Shown: piece by piece, positions 1-8,400 of the stretch | Layout of the letters: each line of letters begins with the position of its first letter | Numbering within the stretch: the first letter of the stretch is position 1 | Assembly: GCA_964606165.1 (NCBI GenBank) | Contig: CAZSFQ010000017.1 | Location: forward strand, 1 to 32,765 | Length of the DNA: 32,765 nt | Direction: 5' to 3' | DNA from: UBA4923 sp964606165 | GTDB taxonomy: Bacteria; Bacillota; Clostridia; Saccharofermentanales; DTU023 | Notes under the pieces: model-generated | Databases searched by the model: none | What the model was told of the DNA's origin: nothing | What the model saw: the letters and a program-made list of their open reading frames with translations, nothing else | Position numbers and translations under genes: made by a program

Positions 1-760
1 CCACTACCGATGCCTCCTGGTCTGTCAGGTTCTGGATGCCCTGGTGGCTTCTGAAATGGAACTTGACCCAGACCCGCTCATTGTCCTGGTTGATCAGGCT
101 GTATGTGTGGCTGGAGAAGCCGTGCATGTGGCGGTAGGAGGAGGGGATGCCCCGGTCGCTCATGGTAATGGTGACCTGGAGCAGGGCCTCGGGCAGGGAG
201 GACCAGAAATCCCAGTTGGTGTTGGGCGATCTCATGTTGGTACGGGGATCTCTTTTGACCGCGTGGTTGAGGTCGATGAATTTTTTCGGGTCGCGGAAGA
301 AAAAGACCGGCGTGTTGTTGCCGACCACGTCCCAGTTGCCCTCCTCGGTATAGAACTTGACGGCGAAGCCGCGGATGTCGCGCTCGGCGTCAGCGGCGCC
401 GCGCTCTCCGGCCACGGTCGAGAAGCGCATGAAGAGCTTGGTTTTCTTGCCGATCTCCGAGAAGATCTTGGCCTTGGTATAGCGGGAGATGTCATGGATG
501 ACGGTAAACTCACCGAAGGCGCCCGATCCTTTGGCGTGCATGCGGCGTTCGGGGATTACCTCGCGGTTGAAGTGGGCGTGCTTTTCGATCAGCCAGGCGT
601 CCTGGACCACTTGGGGTCCGCGGGGACCGGCTGTCATGGTGTCCTGGTTGTTGATGACGGGCGCGCCGCTCTCTCTGGTGATGCCGGGATGGGGACCCTT
701 GACATCGTTTCGGCTCGGTGACAGATCGCCGAGATCATTTTTCATCATGGGATCTTTCAT
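1..760 (-). CDS. katA: Heme catalase, C-terminal part outside window
   Basis: Monofunctional heme catalase that disproportionates hydrogen peroxide in the cytoplasm. The minus strand reads openly from an ATG at 760 to the window edge, giving about 253 residues, roughly the N-terminal half of a usual 480-500 residue clade enzyme. The distal heme histidine is visible as H75 in the ERRMHAKG stretch and the partner asparagine as N148 in GNNTPVFF; the RFSTVAGERG signature lies at about 112-121. The start is set by AAAGGA ten bases upstream. A PerR-like palindrome overlaps the predicted -10 box, so peroxide-responsive control is likely. The proximal tyrosine ligand is beyond the edge and cannot be checked. 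Family assignment is very secure; the symbol katA is by convention. Confidence 0.96.
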   Translation of the reverse strand, partial: MKDPMMKNDLGDLSPSRNDVKGPHPGITRESGAPVINNQDTMTAGPRGPQVVQDAWLIEKHAHFNREVIPERRMHAKGSGAFGEFTVIHDISRYTKAKIFSEIGKKTKLFMRFSTVAGERGAADAERDIRGFAVKFYTEEGNWDVVGNNTPVFFFRDPKKFIDLNHAVKRDPRTNMRSPNTNWDFWSSLPEALLQVTITMSDRGIPSSYRHMHGFSSHTYSLINQDNERVWVKFHFRSHQGIQNLTDQEASVV

Positions 761-797
761 GTTCACGTTTTCCTTTCTCTTGGGTGAATTTCAAGAA

Positions 798-812
798 TTA
801 GAATCGTTCTAA
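798..812. promoter_or_regulatory. PerR/Fur-type operator before catalase
   Basis: TTAGAATCGTTCTAA is a 7-1-7 inverted repeat with one mismatch. It fits the known Per box layout (TTATAAT-N-ATTATAA) closely and covers the predicted -10 region of the catalase gene. The peroxide sensor PerR represses catalase genes this way in Firmicutes. No perR gene lies in the window, so the regulator is inferred. Confidence 0.7.
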
Positions 813-834
813 ACAGTGGCTTTATGATAGACAA
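806..834 (-). promoter_or_regulatory. Candidate catalase promoter
   Basis: Reading the minus strand, TTGTCT (834-829) is followed after 17 bases by TAGAAC (811-806), about 45 bases before the catalase start. Both hexamers match the vegetative consensus in four of six places, so the call rests mainly on spacing, position and overlap with the palindrome at 798-812. Confidence 0.45.
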
Positions 835-902
835 AAAAGGAGAAGGACAATATCTTTTGTACCCAAGGTGACAGGCAAGCCCAATTTGGACCAGAAAAGC
901 GC

Positions 903-2156
903 TCAGTACTTCTTCTTCATCTCGACCCAGTCGATGGACTGAAAGTCGCGTTGCTGGGTGGCAAAAGTTGTCTGGCTGTCAGTGGCGCTGGCAAAGGCGG
1001 CCTCGTTGATGACCGAGTATTCCACCTCCGTGCCGTCCGGCCGGATGTAGGTGTCAACTCCCCGGACCGCCTCGCTGTATTTGTCGAAGATGCGGTCATG
1101 GGCTGTAGTTTGGGCGGCGGACGACTGGCGCATGGTGCGGTGCCGCTGGTCGGATCTGGCAAACCAGGCCCGGTTGTAGGCGTCAAAGCTGGCCTGCTGT
1201 TCCTGCATCATCTTCATATGGGCCTTGAACCAGTCGGACTGCCGCTCTTGGAGCTGGCCAGTGATACGGCCGCGCTCCATCTCCATCCGAGTCGCGACCT
1301 GGGGGCTGGACTGCATGGTGGAGCCGAACATAACAAAGTCACCGTAAAACTGGTCGAAGAGATGGCGGCTGCTTCTCAGGATGAGTACATATTGGGTCTC
1401 CCAGATGATGTAGGTCATGGCAGAGGCAAAAAGAAGGCCGCCCGCTCCTCCGCTGATCTGGATGCCGTCGATCAGGACGGCCACAGCCATGCGCCATTCC
1501 TCGCCCTCATGGCTGTAGTCGTAAATCCGGGTCCCGCCGTCAAAAAAGGAGGCATCAACCCTGGACCACATGCCAAAGGGCGTGTTGGCCGCCAGCTGCT
1601 GCCGCGTGATTTCCGCTGTTTCATTGGCCTTCAATGCGTAATCGATGGGAGGTTCCTTGGGCAGGGGGCGGGTGTCATAAAGCAGGACATTTTGAAAGGA
1701 GCCCGCCATGCCGGAGAAGATGGCGTCGGCGTATTGCTGGGGGCTTAGCATCCGCTTCATGGGCATCATGTCGGCGCGGTCGAACTGACCTTCGACATGA
1801 CGCATCATGCCGCTTCGGATGTCCTTGAAGGCGGAGCCGGAAGCGTATTCGATGCAGGCTTCCTGCCCGGGTGATTGGGTTGTCACGGCCAGGGTCAAAG
1901 GCCAGTTGGCGCTTTGCATGGAAGGATAGATGACCCCCTCCGCTGTCCATTCTTTGGGAAGGAGCACGTAACAGAGCTCCTCTCCTGTTTGCCGGTCATG
2001 GACCGTCAGACGGCCGTCCGGCCTGCGGTTGGGATCATGGTTTGAAAAAGAAACGCGGATTTTGCTTTTGCAATAGGGGCAGGTGTAAAAGCCGGCTGAG
2101 CCAACCCCTTCCAGGGGACCTCCGCACTGAGGGCAATTGACTGATTCAAACTGCAT
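903..2156 (-). CDS. Zinc-ribbon N-terminal protein of unknown function
   Basis: A 417-residue protein that I do not recognise as a named family. Residues 8-31 hold a CPQC...CPYC pair, a classic four-cysteine zinc ribbon. The remainder has no signal peptide; a short glycine-rich hydrophobic patch (GGAGGLLFAS, about 235-245) is too short to be a clear membrane span. The C-terminal third is Met/Gln/Arg-rich and ends in a region with RGVDTY and a basic KKKY tail. The start at 2156 is preferred over a 61-codon longer reading because AAGGAG stands seven bases before it. A TATAAT lies just upstream (2181-2176) but leaves almost no leader, so it is only a weak promoter candidate. It is divergent from the CorA gene. 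Possible roles include a scaffold or nucleic-acid/lipid binding protein, but nothing decides this. Confidence 0.8.
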   Translation of the reverse strand: MQFESVNCPQCGGPLEGVGSAGFYTCPYCKSKIRVSFSNHDPNRRPDGRLTVHDRQTGEELCYVLLPKEWTAEGVIYPSMQSANWPLTLAVTTQSPGQEACIEYASGSAFKDIRSGMMRHVEGQFDRADMMPMKRMLSPQQYADAIFSGMAGSFQNVLLYDTRPLPKEPPIDYALKANETAEITRQQLAANTPFGMWSRVDASFFDGGTRIYDYSHEGEEWRMAVAVLIDGIQISGGAGGLLFASAMTYIIWETQYVLILRSSRHLFDQFYGDFVMFGSTMQSSPQVATRMEMERGRITGQLQERQSDWFKAHMKMMQEQQASFDAYNRAWFARSDQRHRTMRQSSAAQTTAHDRIFDKYSEAVRGVDTYIRPDGTEVEYSVINEAAFASATDSQTTFATQQRDFQSIDWVEMKKKY

Positions 2157-2277
2157 GCCGATTCTCCTTGACGCCATTATAAGCGAGAAAAACACGCTCT
2201 TGCATGGCATGCCTCTTTGATCTAGATTGAGGACAGTTGAGGGTCGGTCCTGTCCCGGACGGCCGGAGGATCCTGTC

Positions 2278-3177
2278 ATGAAAATTTTCCTTGAAAATAA
2301 AACAATAAAAGAGAAGCCCGGCCGCCTGCCGGGCGGCAAGGCTGTCCTTATGGCAGCCCCTCATGAAGCGGAGGCAGCAGTCGAGCTGGCGGGGATTTCC
2401 GTCGCTGCGGGTTATCCGGAGGCCGAAGACCATTCCACCCGATTCGAGTCGCGCGGCCTTAACGACTACCTGTCCATCCACATCCCTGATCTCGACTCTC
2501 CCGATCGAGATCCGGAAGCCATGGAATGTTATCTAAACCAGGAGATGCTCCTGGTGATCGGGGCGGGCAGAGTATTTGACAAGTTGGGCCGGGGCATAGA
2601 GGCAGGATCCGACCGGACGCCGGTCCAGGCGCTGGCCCTTTTGTTTAATTTGCTCCTGGCGGAAGAAACAGAGCTTTTGGAGTCCATGGACGATGTCATC
2701 GATCTTTTGGAGGAAGAGGCCTTAAAGCGAAAACCGGAAGATCATGCCTCGGAGATCATCACCCTGCGAAAACAGCTGGCGGCCGTCAAACACTATTTCG
2801 ACTCACTCTACGACCTTCTGGAAGAGTTGGAGGAAAACAAAAACGGAATTTTCACAAAAAGCCAGCTTCCGCTCTTCCGCGCCCACAAAAACAAGGTCAA
2901 CCGCCTGGTCAACCGGACACTCAACTTGCGCGAACGTCTGACCCAGGTCCGCGAGGCCTTTCAAAACCAGCTGGATATCAGCCTCAACGAGACCATGCGG
3001 TTTTTTACTGTCATTACGGCCATTTTTCTGCCGCTTACCCTGATCGTTGGCTGGTACGGCATGAATCTCCGGATGCCGGAACTGGAGTCCGCCATCACTT
3101 ATCCGGTCATCATCGGGGTCAGCCTGGCCTTCATCGTAATCAGCCTGCTCTTTTGCAAGAAGAAGGGATGGTTCTAG
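2278..3177 (+). CDS. corA: CorA-family divalent cation channel
   Basis: A 299-residue CorA-type Mg2+ (or Co2+/Ni2+) channel of the inner membrane. The family hallmark YGMN is at about residues 260-263, followed by an MPEL loop, flanked by two membrane helices (about 237-257 and 270-292) and ending in a basic KKKGWF tail. The N-terminal 230 residues are the charged cytoplasmic domain with long helices (about 120-230). The start is the ATG with GGAGG eight bases upstream; an in-frame ATG 51 bases earlier lacks a ribosome site. Known CorA proteins work as pentamers, gated by Mg2+. The ion carried cannot be read from sequence. Its stop codon overlaps the stop of the converging membrane gene in one CTAG. 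Confidence 0.9.
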   Translation: MKIFLENKTIKEKPGRLPGGKAVLMAAPHEAEAAVELAGISVAAGYPEAEDHSTRFESRGLNDYLSIHIPDLDSPDRDPEAMECYLNQEMLLVIGAGRVFDKLGRGIEAGSDRTPVQALALLFNLLLAEETELLESMDDVIDLLEEEALKRKPEDHASEIITLRKQLAAVKHYFDSLYDLLEELEENKNGIFTKSQLPLFRAHKNKVNRLVNRTLNLRERLTQVREAFQNQLDISLNETMRFFTVITAIFLPLTLIVGWYGMNLRMPELESAITYPVIIGVSLAFIVISLLFCKKKGWF

Positions 3178-3566
3178 GCTTTCCTGGATTTATTGACCAG
3201 AAAGACAATGAGCTGGACCAGAAGGCCTGTGACCAGGCCAATGCCAAGGAAGACAAAAAAGGACAGAAGGCCGATTATGTCCTCCCAGCCCGCCACCCCT
3301 TTCCAGAAGGTGGAAAGCATGAAGGCCGATCCCACCAAGAGGCCGGCTGTGAACAAGCCGGCGGCATAAAACATCCTGAAGAGTATAAAGATAAAGGAAA
3401 AAACGCCGATCGCCAGGCTCAATGCCGCCATAGCCAGGTAGTTGGTTAAAAGCAGGGGCGTTTCCAAAAAGATCCCTACACCCAGGTAAAACACAGCAAA
3501 ATTGAAGAGGGCTGTAAGAAGGCCGATCAGGATTGCCGCCTTGATATTTATTCTTTTCGTGGCCAT
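3174..3566 (-). CDS. Small four-helix membrane protein, unknown
   Basis: A 130-residue protein with four hydrophobic helices (about 10-32, 37-62, 65-85 and 95-123) and a basic N-terminus (MATKRINIK) and C-terminus (NKSRKA). It has no motif that I recognise, and the helices carry few polar residues, so a channel or enzyme role is not suggested. The start at 3566 has a GGGGGTG ribosome site about six bases upstream; a 37-codon longer reading starts in sequence that does not look coding. It converges on corA with a four-base overlap and has no partner on its strand. The function is unknown. Confidence 0.72.
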   Translation of the reverse strand: MATKRINIKAAILIGLLTALFNFAVFYLGVGIFLETPLLLTNYLAMAALSLAIGVFSFIFILFRMFYAAGLFTAGLLVGSAFMLSTFWKGVAGWEDIIGLLSFFVFLGIGLVTGLLVQLIVFLVNKSRKA

Positions 3567-3739
3567 ATCGGTCACCCCCTTGTATGTGGCCCGGTTTCCC
3601 CCGCCTTTGGATACCGGTTTCATCATTATTATGCTGGCGGAAAGGCATGAAGGTGGTACCAGAGGGGACCGATCCATCTGTCATCTCTCCCCTTGAAAGT
3701 ATATACATTGTTTTCAGGACCATTAAATGATCCTGACAA

Positions 3740-3768
3740 TTGAATCTATGCGTTCAAGCGAATATAAT
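3740..3768 (+). promoter_or_regulatory. Vegetative promoter of the LuxR-like regulator
   Basis: TTGAAT (3740-3745), a 17-base spacer and a perfect TATAAT (3763-3768), placed 35 bases before the regulator start codon. This is a strong sigma-A type match and suggests the regulator is made constitutively or controlled by a site overlapping here. Confidence 0.8.
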
Positions 3769-3802
3769 TTACTTGTCGCTTTTCGGCGAAAGGGCGGTTC
3801 GG

Positions 3803-4981
3803 ATGGAATACATATCAACAGCGCAGGCGGCTGAGAAGTGGGGTGTTTCGCTCCGGCGGGTCCAGCGGCTGCTGGCCGATGGCCGGGTTCCTCACGCCAA
3901 AAAGTACGGAAAATCGTGGATGATTCCTTATGACGCGGAAAAGCCCGCTGACCCGCGCCGGGAGAAGAAGCCCTCCCGGAACATGCCAGATTCCGATCTT
4001 TCCCATATTCTCGCGGCCACCTCCCTGCCTCTGCCTGCCCATAATCCCGATGCCATTCTGGAATACGCGGGCGAGAGGAGGGCGCGGCGTCAGTATGAAG
4101 CGGAGCTCGCCTATCTGCGGGGCGACTTTGCGCATACCATGCGCTGTTTTCACGAAACCAGGAGGGACGACGCGGCAAGGCTGCGCATCTGTATTTCTGC
4201 CATCGCCGCTGCCATCAGCCTGGGGGATTATTCAGCCTACACGGAGATCGAGACACATCTGGATCAATGCTTGAAAAAACATCCGGGCGGTGACATTTCC
4301 GCTTTTGCGGAGATGGCGCTTGCCACCGCCGCCGTCAGCGTGATCGCCCCTAAAATGGCCCCCAGATGGCTCCAGGAGGGGGATATGAGCGCCCTTTCGC
4401 CAGAGCTCCGTCCCTTTGCCCTCTACCTGCGGGCCAAATACTTTCAATGCATGAACCAGTTTGAGGCCATGTTCGCCGTATCGCAGGCCGCCCTGTCCCT
4501 CAGCGAACCGGAGCGCGGGATCAGCCAGACCGGCCTCTATCTGCGGCTGTGCTGCGCCATGGCCTGCCACGCGCTTGAGCAGCGGGATCAGGCCCGCAGC
4601 TGGCTGCTGGAAGCCATGCATATGGCGCTGCCCCACGGCTTCATCACGCCCTTCGCAGAAATAGTGACCGCCCTGGGCGGGATGATGGAGGAATGCCTGA
4701 AGCGTGAATATCCCGCCTATACTGATGCCATCCTCGGACAATGGAAGCGTACCTTCGCAAACTGGATCACCTTTCACAACCAGTTTACCCGAGACAATAT
4801 CACGCGCATTTTATCCTTGCGGGAATACCACATGGCCCGGCTTGTAGCGCGCCGCGTCCCCTACGCACAGATCGCCCAAGAGTATTGCATCTCGGTGGGA
4901 CGGCTCAAAAACATTATGCAGGATGTATACGGAAAGTTGCTGGTTTCGGACAGAAAAGAGCTTGCCAAGTACATTTTTTAG
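3803..4981 (+). CDS. Hybrid regulator: excisionase-type HTH plus LuxR-type HTH
   Basis: A 392-residue transcription factor. Residues 1-45 form an excisionase/MerR-like helix-turn-helix (AAEKWGVSLRRVQRLL, then a GKSWMIP wing). The middle, about 85-310, is helical and TPR-like, as in MalT-type LuxR regulators. The C-terminal 60 residues (LSLREYHMARLVARR, then YAQIAQEYCIS) resemble a LuxR/GerE helix-turn-helix but depart from consensus. The start at 3803 follows AAAGGG and matches the natural beginning of the first HTH; a 21-codon longer reading would begin inside the promoter. It has its own strong promoter and lies directly before the Cys-rich protein and the giant surface protein, which makes that operon its likely target. 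The ligand, if any, is unknown. Confidence 0.85.
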   Translation: MEYISTAQAAEKWGVSLRRVQRLLADGRVPHAKKYGKSWMIPYDAEKPADPRREKKPSRNMPDSDLSHILAATSLPLPAHNPDAILEYAGERRARRQYEAELAYLRGDFAHTMRCFHETRRDDAARLRICISAIAAAISLGDYSAYTEIETHLDQCLKKHPGGDISAFAEMALATAAVSVIAPKMAPRWLQEGDMSALSPELRPFALYLRAKYFQCMNQFEAMFAVSQAALSLSEPERGISQTGLYLRLCCAMACHALEQRDQARSWLLEAMHMALPHGFITPFAEIVTALGGMMEECLKREYPAYTDAILGQWKRTFANWITFHNQFTRDNITRILSLREYHMARLVARRVPYAQIAQEYCISVGRLKNIMQDVYGKLLVSDRKELAKYIF

Positions 4982-4986
4982 AAATC

Positions 4987-5040
4987 AAGGTCACTTTTTG
5001 TAAGGAAAAGTCGTTACCTTTTGCGTGCAAAAAGTTACTT
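4987..5040. repeat. Nested inverted repeats before the surface operon
   Basis: Three overlapping inverted repeats sit between the regulator stop and the hairpin at 5058: AAGGTCAC (4987) with GTTACCTT (5013), seven of eight; ACTTTTTG (4993) with CAAAAAGT (5028), eight of eight; and a compact TTTTGC-GT-GCAAAA (5019-5032). Such crowding in 54 bases suggests a protein binding site or a folded RNA leader. Which of the two is not decided by sequence. Confidence 0.5.
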
Positions 5041-5057
5041 CCCAAGCGAAGGAAATT

Positions 5058-5097
5058 CCCCTATGTTGACGGTGACAAGCTGGCATAGGGGCTTTTT
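5058..5097 (+). terminator. Intrinsic terminator or attenuator
   Basis: CCCCTATG (5058-5065) pairs perfectly with CATAGGGG (5084-5091), followed by CTTTTT. It ends 27 bases before the next start codon. No promoter is visible between the hairpin and that gene, so transcription of the surface operon may have to read through it. Confidence 0.7.
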
Positions 5098-5124
5098 GTG
5101 TCCATTTCCCAGAGGAGGCACGTC

Positions 5125-5463
5125 ATGGTGCGCGAGGAGGAAAAAAAGCCGTATAAGCTGTTCCATGCGGGAGGCCGCAGCTTTCCCGTTTATCTCGAAC
5201 ACGACGACAGCACGGGTGAGGACTACATGGCCTACCCGGACTTTGAGGAATTCCCGGAGTATACCGGCGATGGCCGGCCTTTTGCCATGTCGGCGCAGGA
5301 GAGCTGCCCCTATGCCAAGCCCAGGATTCCAGGGGATCCGCATCCCGGCGACTGCGGCGGCTGCGGCTGGTTTTACAGGGAGCAAACACCCTTGGACCCT
5401 ATCGGAATCTGCATGTGCGGCGCGCGGCTGCACGGAACCGGATATTCAGGAGGACAGAGATGA
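5125..5463 (+). CDS. Small Cys-rich acidic protein coupled to surface protein
   Basis: A 112-residue protein I do not recognise. It has no signal peptide or membrane segment. The N-terminal half is acidic and aromatic (LEHDDSTGEDY, FEEFPEY). The C-terminal half holds five cysteines as C...CGGC...CMC, with several Gly and Pro between them, a pattern that could bind zinc or iron-sulfur or form disulfides. The start is the ATG with AGGAGG six bases upstream. Its TGA overlaps the ATG of the giant surface protein as ATGA, so the two are translationally coupled and probably work together, for example in export, folding or modification of the partner. That role is inference from position only. Confidence is in the gene, not in a function. 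Confidence 0.75.
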   Translation: MVREEEKKPYKLFHAGGRSFPVYLEHDDSTGEDYMAYPDFEEFPEYTGDGRPFAMSAQESCPYAKPRIPGDPHPGDCGGCGWFYREQTPLDPIGICMCGARLHGTGYSGGQR

Positions 5464-8400
5464 AAAAGAAGATATTGGCCATGATTCTTGTCATGGCGCT
5501 GGCTGTGATACTGATACCGGCGGTGGCGCAGGCAGCCACAAGGGCGGTCAACACACCTGAGTTATTTGAGCAGGCAGTGGCGGATTCGGTCAGCGGAGAT
5601 ATCATCGAGCTGACGGCCGACATTACGCTGAACAAAAACACCGCCAGCCCCGCGATCAGCCTTTCCGGCAAAAGCATTACCATCGACGTGGGCAGCTACA
5701 CGCTCAGCATCGTCAATACGGGCGGCCCGGCGCTAAAAGTGGGTTCGGGTGGTGCAGTGGATCTCGCACAGGCTCCTGCAGGAGCCTTCAATGTGACCGG
5801 CACCGCTTTTGGTGTGGGAGCATTCGATGGTGGCCGGGCTACGGTCACCAATGCCACTGCGACAGCAGAAATCATTCAGGCAGAGGATGATGCCTCCGGA
5901 GCGTACGCCAATGGCTCAAACAGTACCGTCACGGTATCGGGTAAGGCGCAAGCGATGGAGGGAACTGGAGCGGCCGCTGCAGATGGGGGCAGTGTCACGG
6001 CAGGCAGTACCCTGGGGCTCTTCGGCGCTATTGCCCTGGACGCAGGCAGTAAGGTCCTGGTTCAAGGAAACGTGAAGGGAGAGAGACTTGGCGTGGGCGC
6101 CCTGGATGGCGGCAGCGTCACAGTGAACGGCAATGTTACGAGCGATGAAAACGGTGTAACAGCAATAAACAGCAACATCACGGTGAAAGGCAATGTCGGG
6201 AGCGGCTACATAGGTGTGACGGCATACGAAGGCGGCACCGTCACGGTGGACGGCAACCTTTCAGGAGTTGAAAGCGGTGTAGAGATCGGGGAGAGTGGCG
6301 GCATTGTGACCGTGAACGGGATCATCAGTTCCCCCGGCACCTACATCAAGATCAATTATTCCTATGGATCTGTGGGCTTTGTGCCGGGCGACGGCCAAAT
6401 CGGAACCAACGGCGACGCGGGCTATATGGTGTTTGCTCATGCGTCCTTCCCTGGATGCAAGGCGCGGGTGAAGCGGCCGGTGGCGTGCAAAATCACGGGC
6501 GGCAGCCTGGACGGGATCGAGTATTATGCGCTGGTCGACGCGCTGGACGCTGCAATGAACGCGTCGGATCCCGCGGTGACCATCCAGCTGCTCAGAAATA
6601 TTCAGCATAAGGCCGGCATCAGCATCAGTAATAAAACCATCATTTTTAATGTGGGTACCTACAACTTGGAGGTGGAAAACAGTGCGGGCCACGCCCTGGA
6701 CGTGGGTGCGGGCGGCCTTGTGAGCTTCGTGAAGACTACTGGAGCCTTCAAGGTCAAGAGCACCGGGTCCGGTTACGCCGGCGTGCGTGCGACGAATGGC
6801 GGCAAGGCCCTTGTGTCCGACGCCATCGCAACAGGCGTGGGCGGTATGGGCGCTCTTTCGCTTGGCGCCGGCAGTGAAGTCACTGTTACCAGCCTGGCAC
6901 AGGGCATGTCTGCAGGCGCAGTTGCGGCTGAGGGGGGCAAGGTCACGGTTGACTGTGCCGTGGGTACAGGAGTGAACAGCGGGGGCCTCGTGGCAAGCGG
7001 CGCAGGCAGCATTGCGGCGGCAGGCAGCGCCAAGTCCACAGGCGAAAACGGAGCCGGCATCTCTGTAAACGGCGCAGGTAGCCTTGCGACGGCAGAGAGT
7101 GTTACTGCAAGCGGTACTGACGGCAAGGGCGTGACCGCTTCCAATTCAGGCAGTGTGACGGTGGGCAGTGCCGGCACCCCGGGCAGCGTCGCGACGACAG
7201 GCGCGGGCGGCCTGGGAGTGGACACTTACGGTGATGGAAGCACGGTGGTGGTTTACGGCCATGTACAAAGCACTTATCGCGGCATCGAAACCGAAGGCGG
7301 CAGCGTCACGGTGACGGGCGACGTCACAGCGACGGGTGCGGGTTCCCACGGCGTTAACGTGAAGGGTGGCAGTGTCACAGTGACAGGTAATGTCACAGCG
7401 GCGGAGGGTGACGGCGTACATGAATGGGGCGGCGGCAGCGTCACGGTATATGGAGATGTGCTGGGCGGGAAATACGGTGTGTTCTCCAATTATGGCGGCA
7501 TCATCACGGTCACCGGAGACGTTTCGGCAGCCAGCGCATCGGGCACCGGCGTGGCAGTATACATCGGCATGGTCACTGTGGATGGAGCCATCATCTCGCC
7601 GCATATCTATATAGCAATGGGGATGGGTTTGGCCTATCAGAAAGGGCCGGGCGACGGCGAGCCCGGCACGGGCGACGACGCGGGTTATTGGGTATTCGGA
7701 GACCCGGCCAATCCCGAATACCAGAACGCCAAGGTGCGGGTCAAGATGGCGGAAGGGACCAAGGTGTGTGAGATTTTGGGTGGGCACCAATACACAAGCC
7801 TGGGTGCGGCGCTGGATGATGCAATCAGCGGCGACACCATCCGGCTGCTGCTGCCCGTCACTCACAGGTCCGGCCTCATTATATCCGGCAGGAGCATCAC
7901 CTTTGATGTTGGCGCCTACAGCCTGAACCTGATCAACACGGAGGGCACGGCGCTGACTGTGACCAACCAGGGAGAAGTGAAACTGGCAAGCACCACAGGG
8001 GCATTTCACGTCACAGGCAGTCTTATCGGCGTCGCCGCGGACAGCGGCGGCAAGGCGGCCGTCACCAGCGCGGCCGCCACAGGGGCAAGCGGTATCGGCG
8101 CGGTTGCCTCCGGCACAGGCAGCGAGATCAAGGTCCTTGGCCTTACGCAGGGCGTATCCTGCGGTGCAGAAGCCTCGGCGGGCGGTGCGGTTACGGCAGG
8201 CAGCGTCGCGGCTACAGGAGAAAACAGCGTCGGGGTGAGGGTAAGGGATAGCGGCACGGTGGTCACAGTAAAGGGGGACATCGATGCTGCGGCCGGCTAC
8301 ATAGCGATTGGCGGCGCGCTCAAAACGGCCGGGCAAGGCGAGCCCGGATCGGGGGATGACGCAGGCTACCTGATTTATACCGATCCATCCGAACCGGGCG

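Noticed and set aside
2182..2204. -35 element for the zinc-ribbon gene upstream of TATAAT at 2176-2181
   Set aside because: The hexamer at the right distance is TGCAAG, too far from consensus, and the transcript would begin at the ribosome site.
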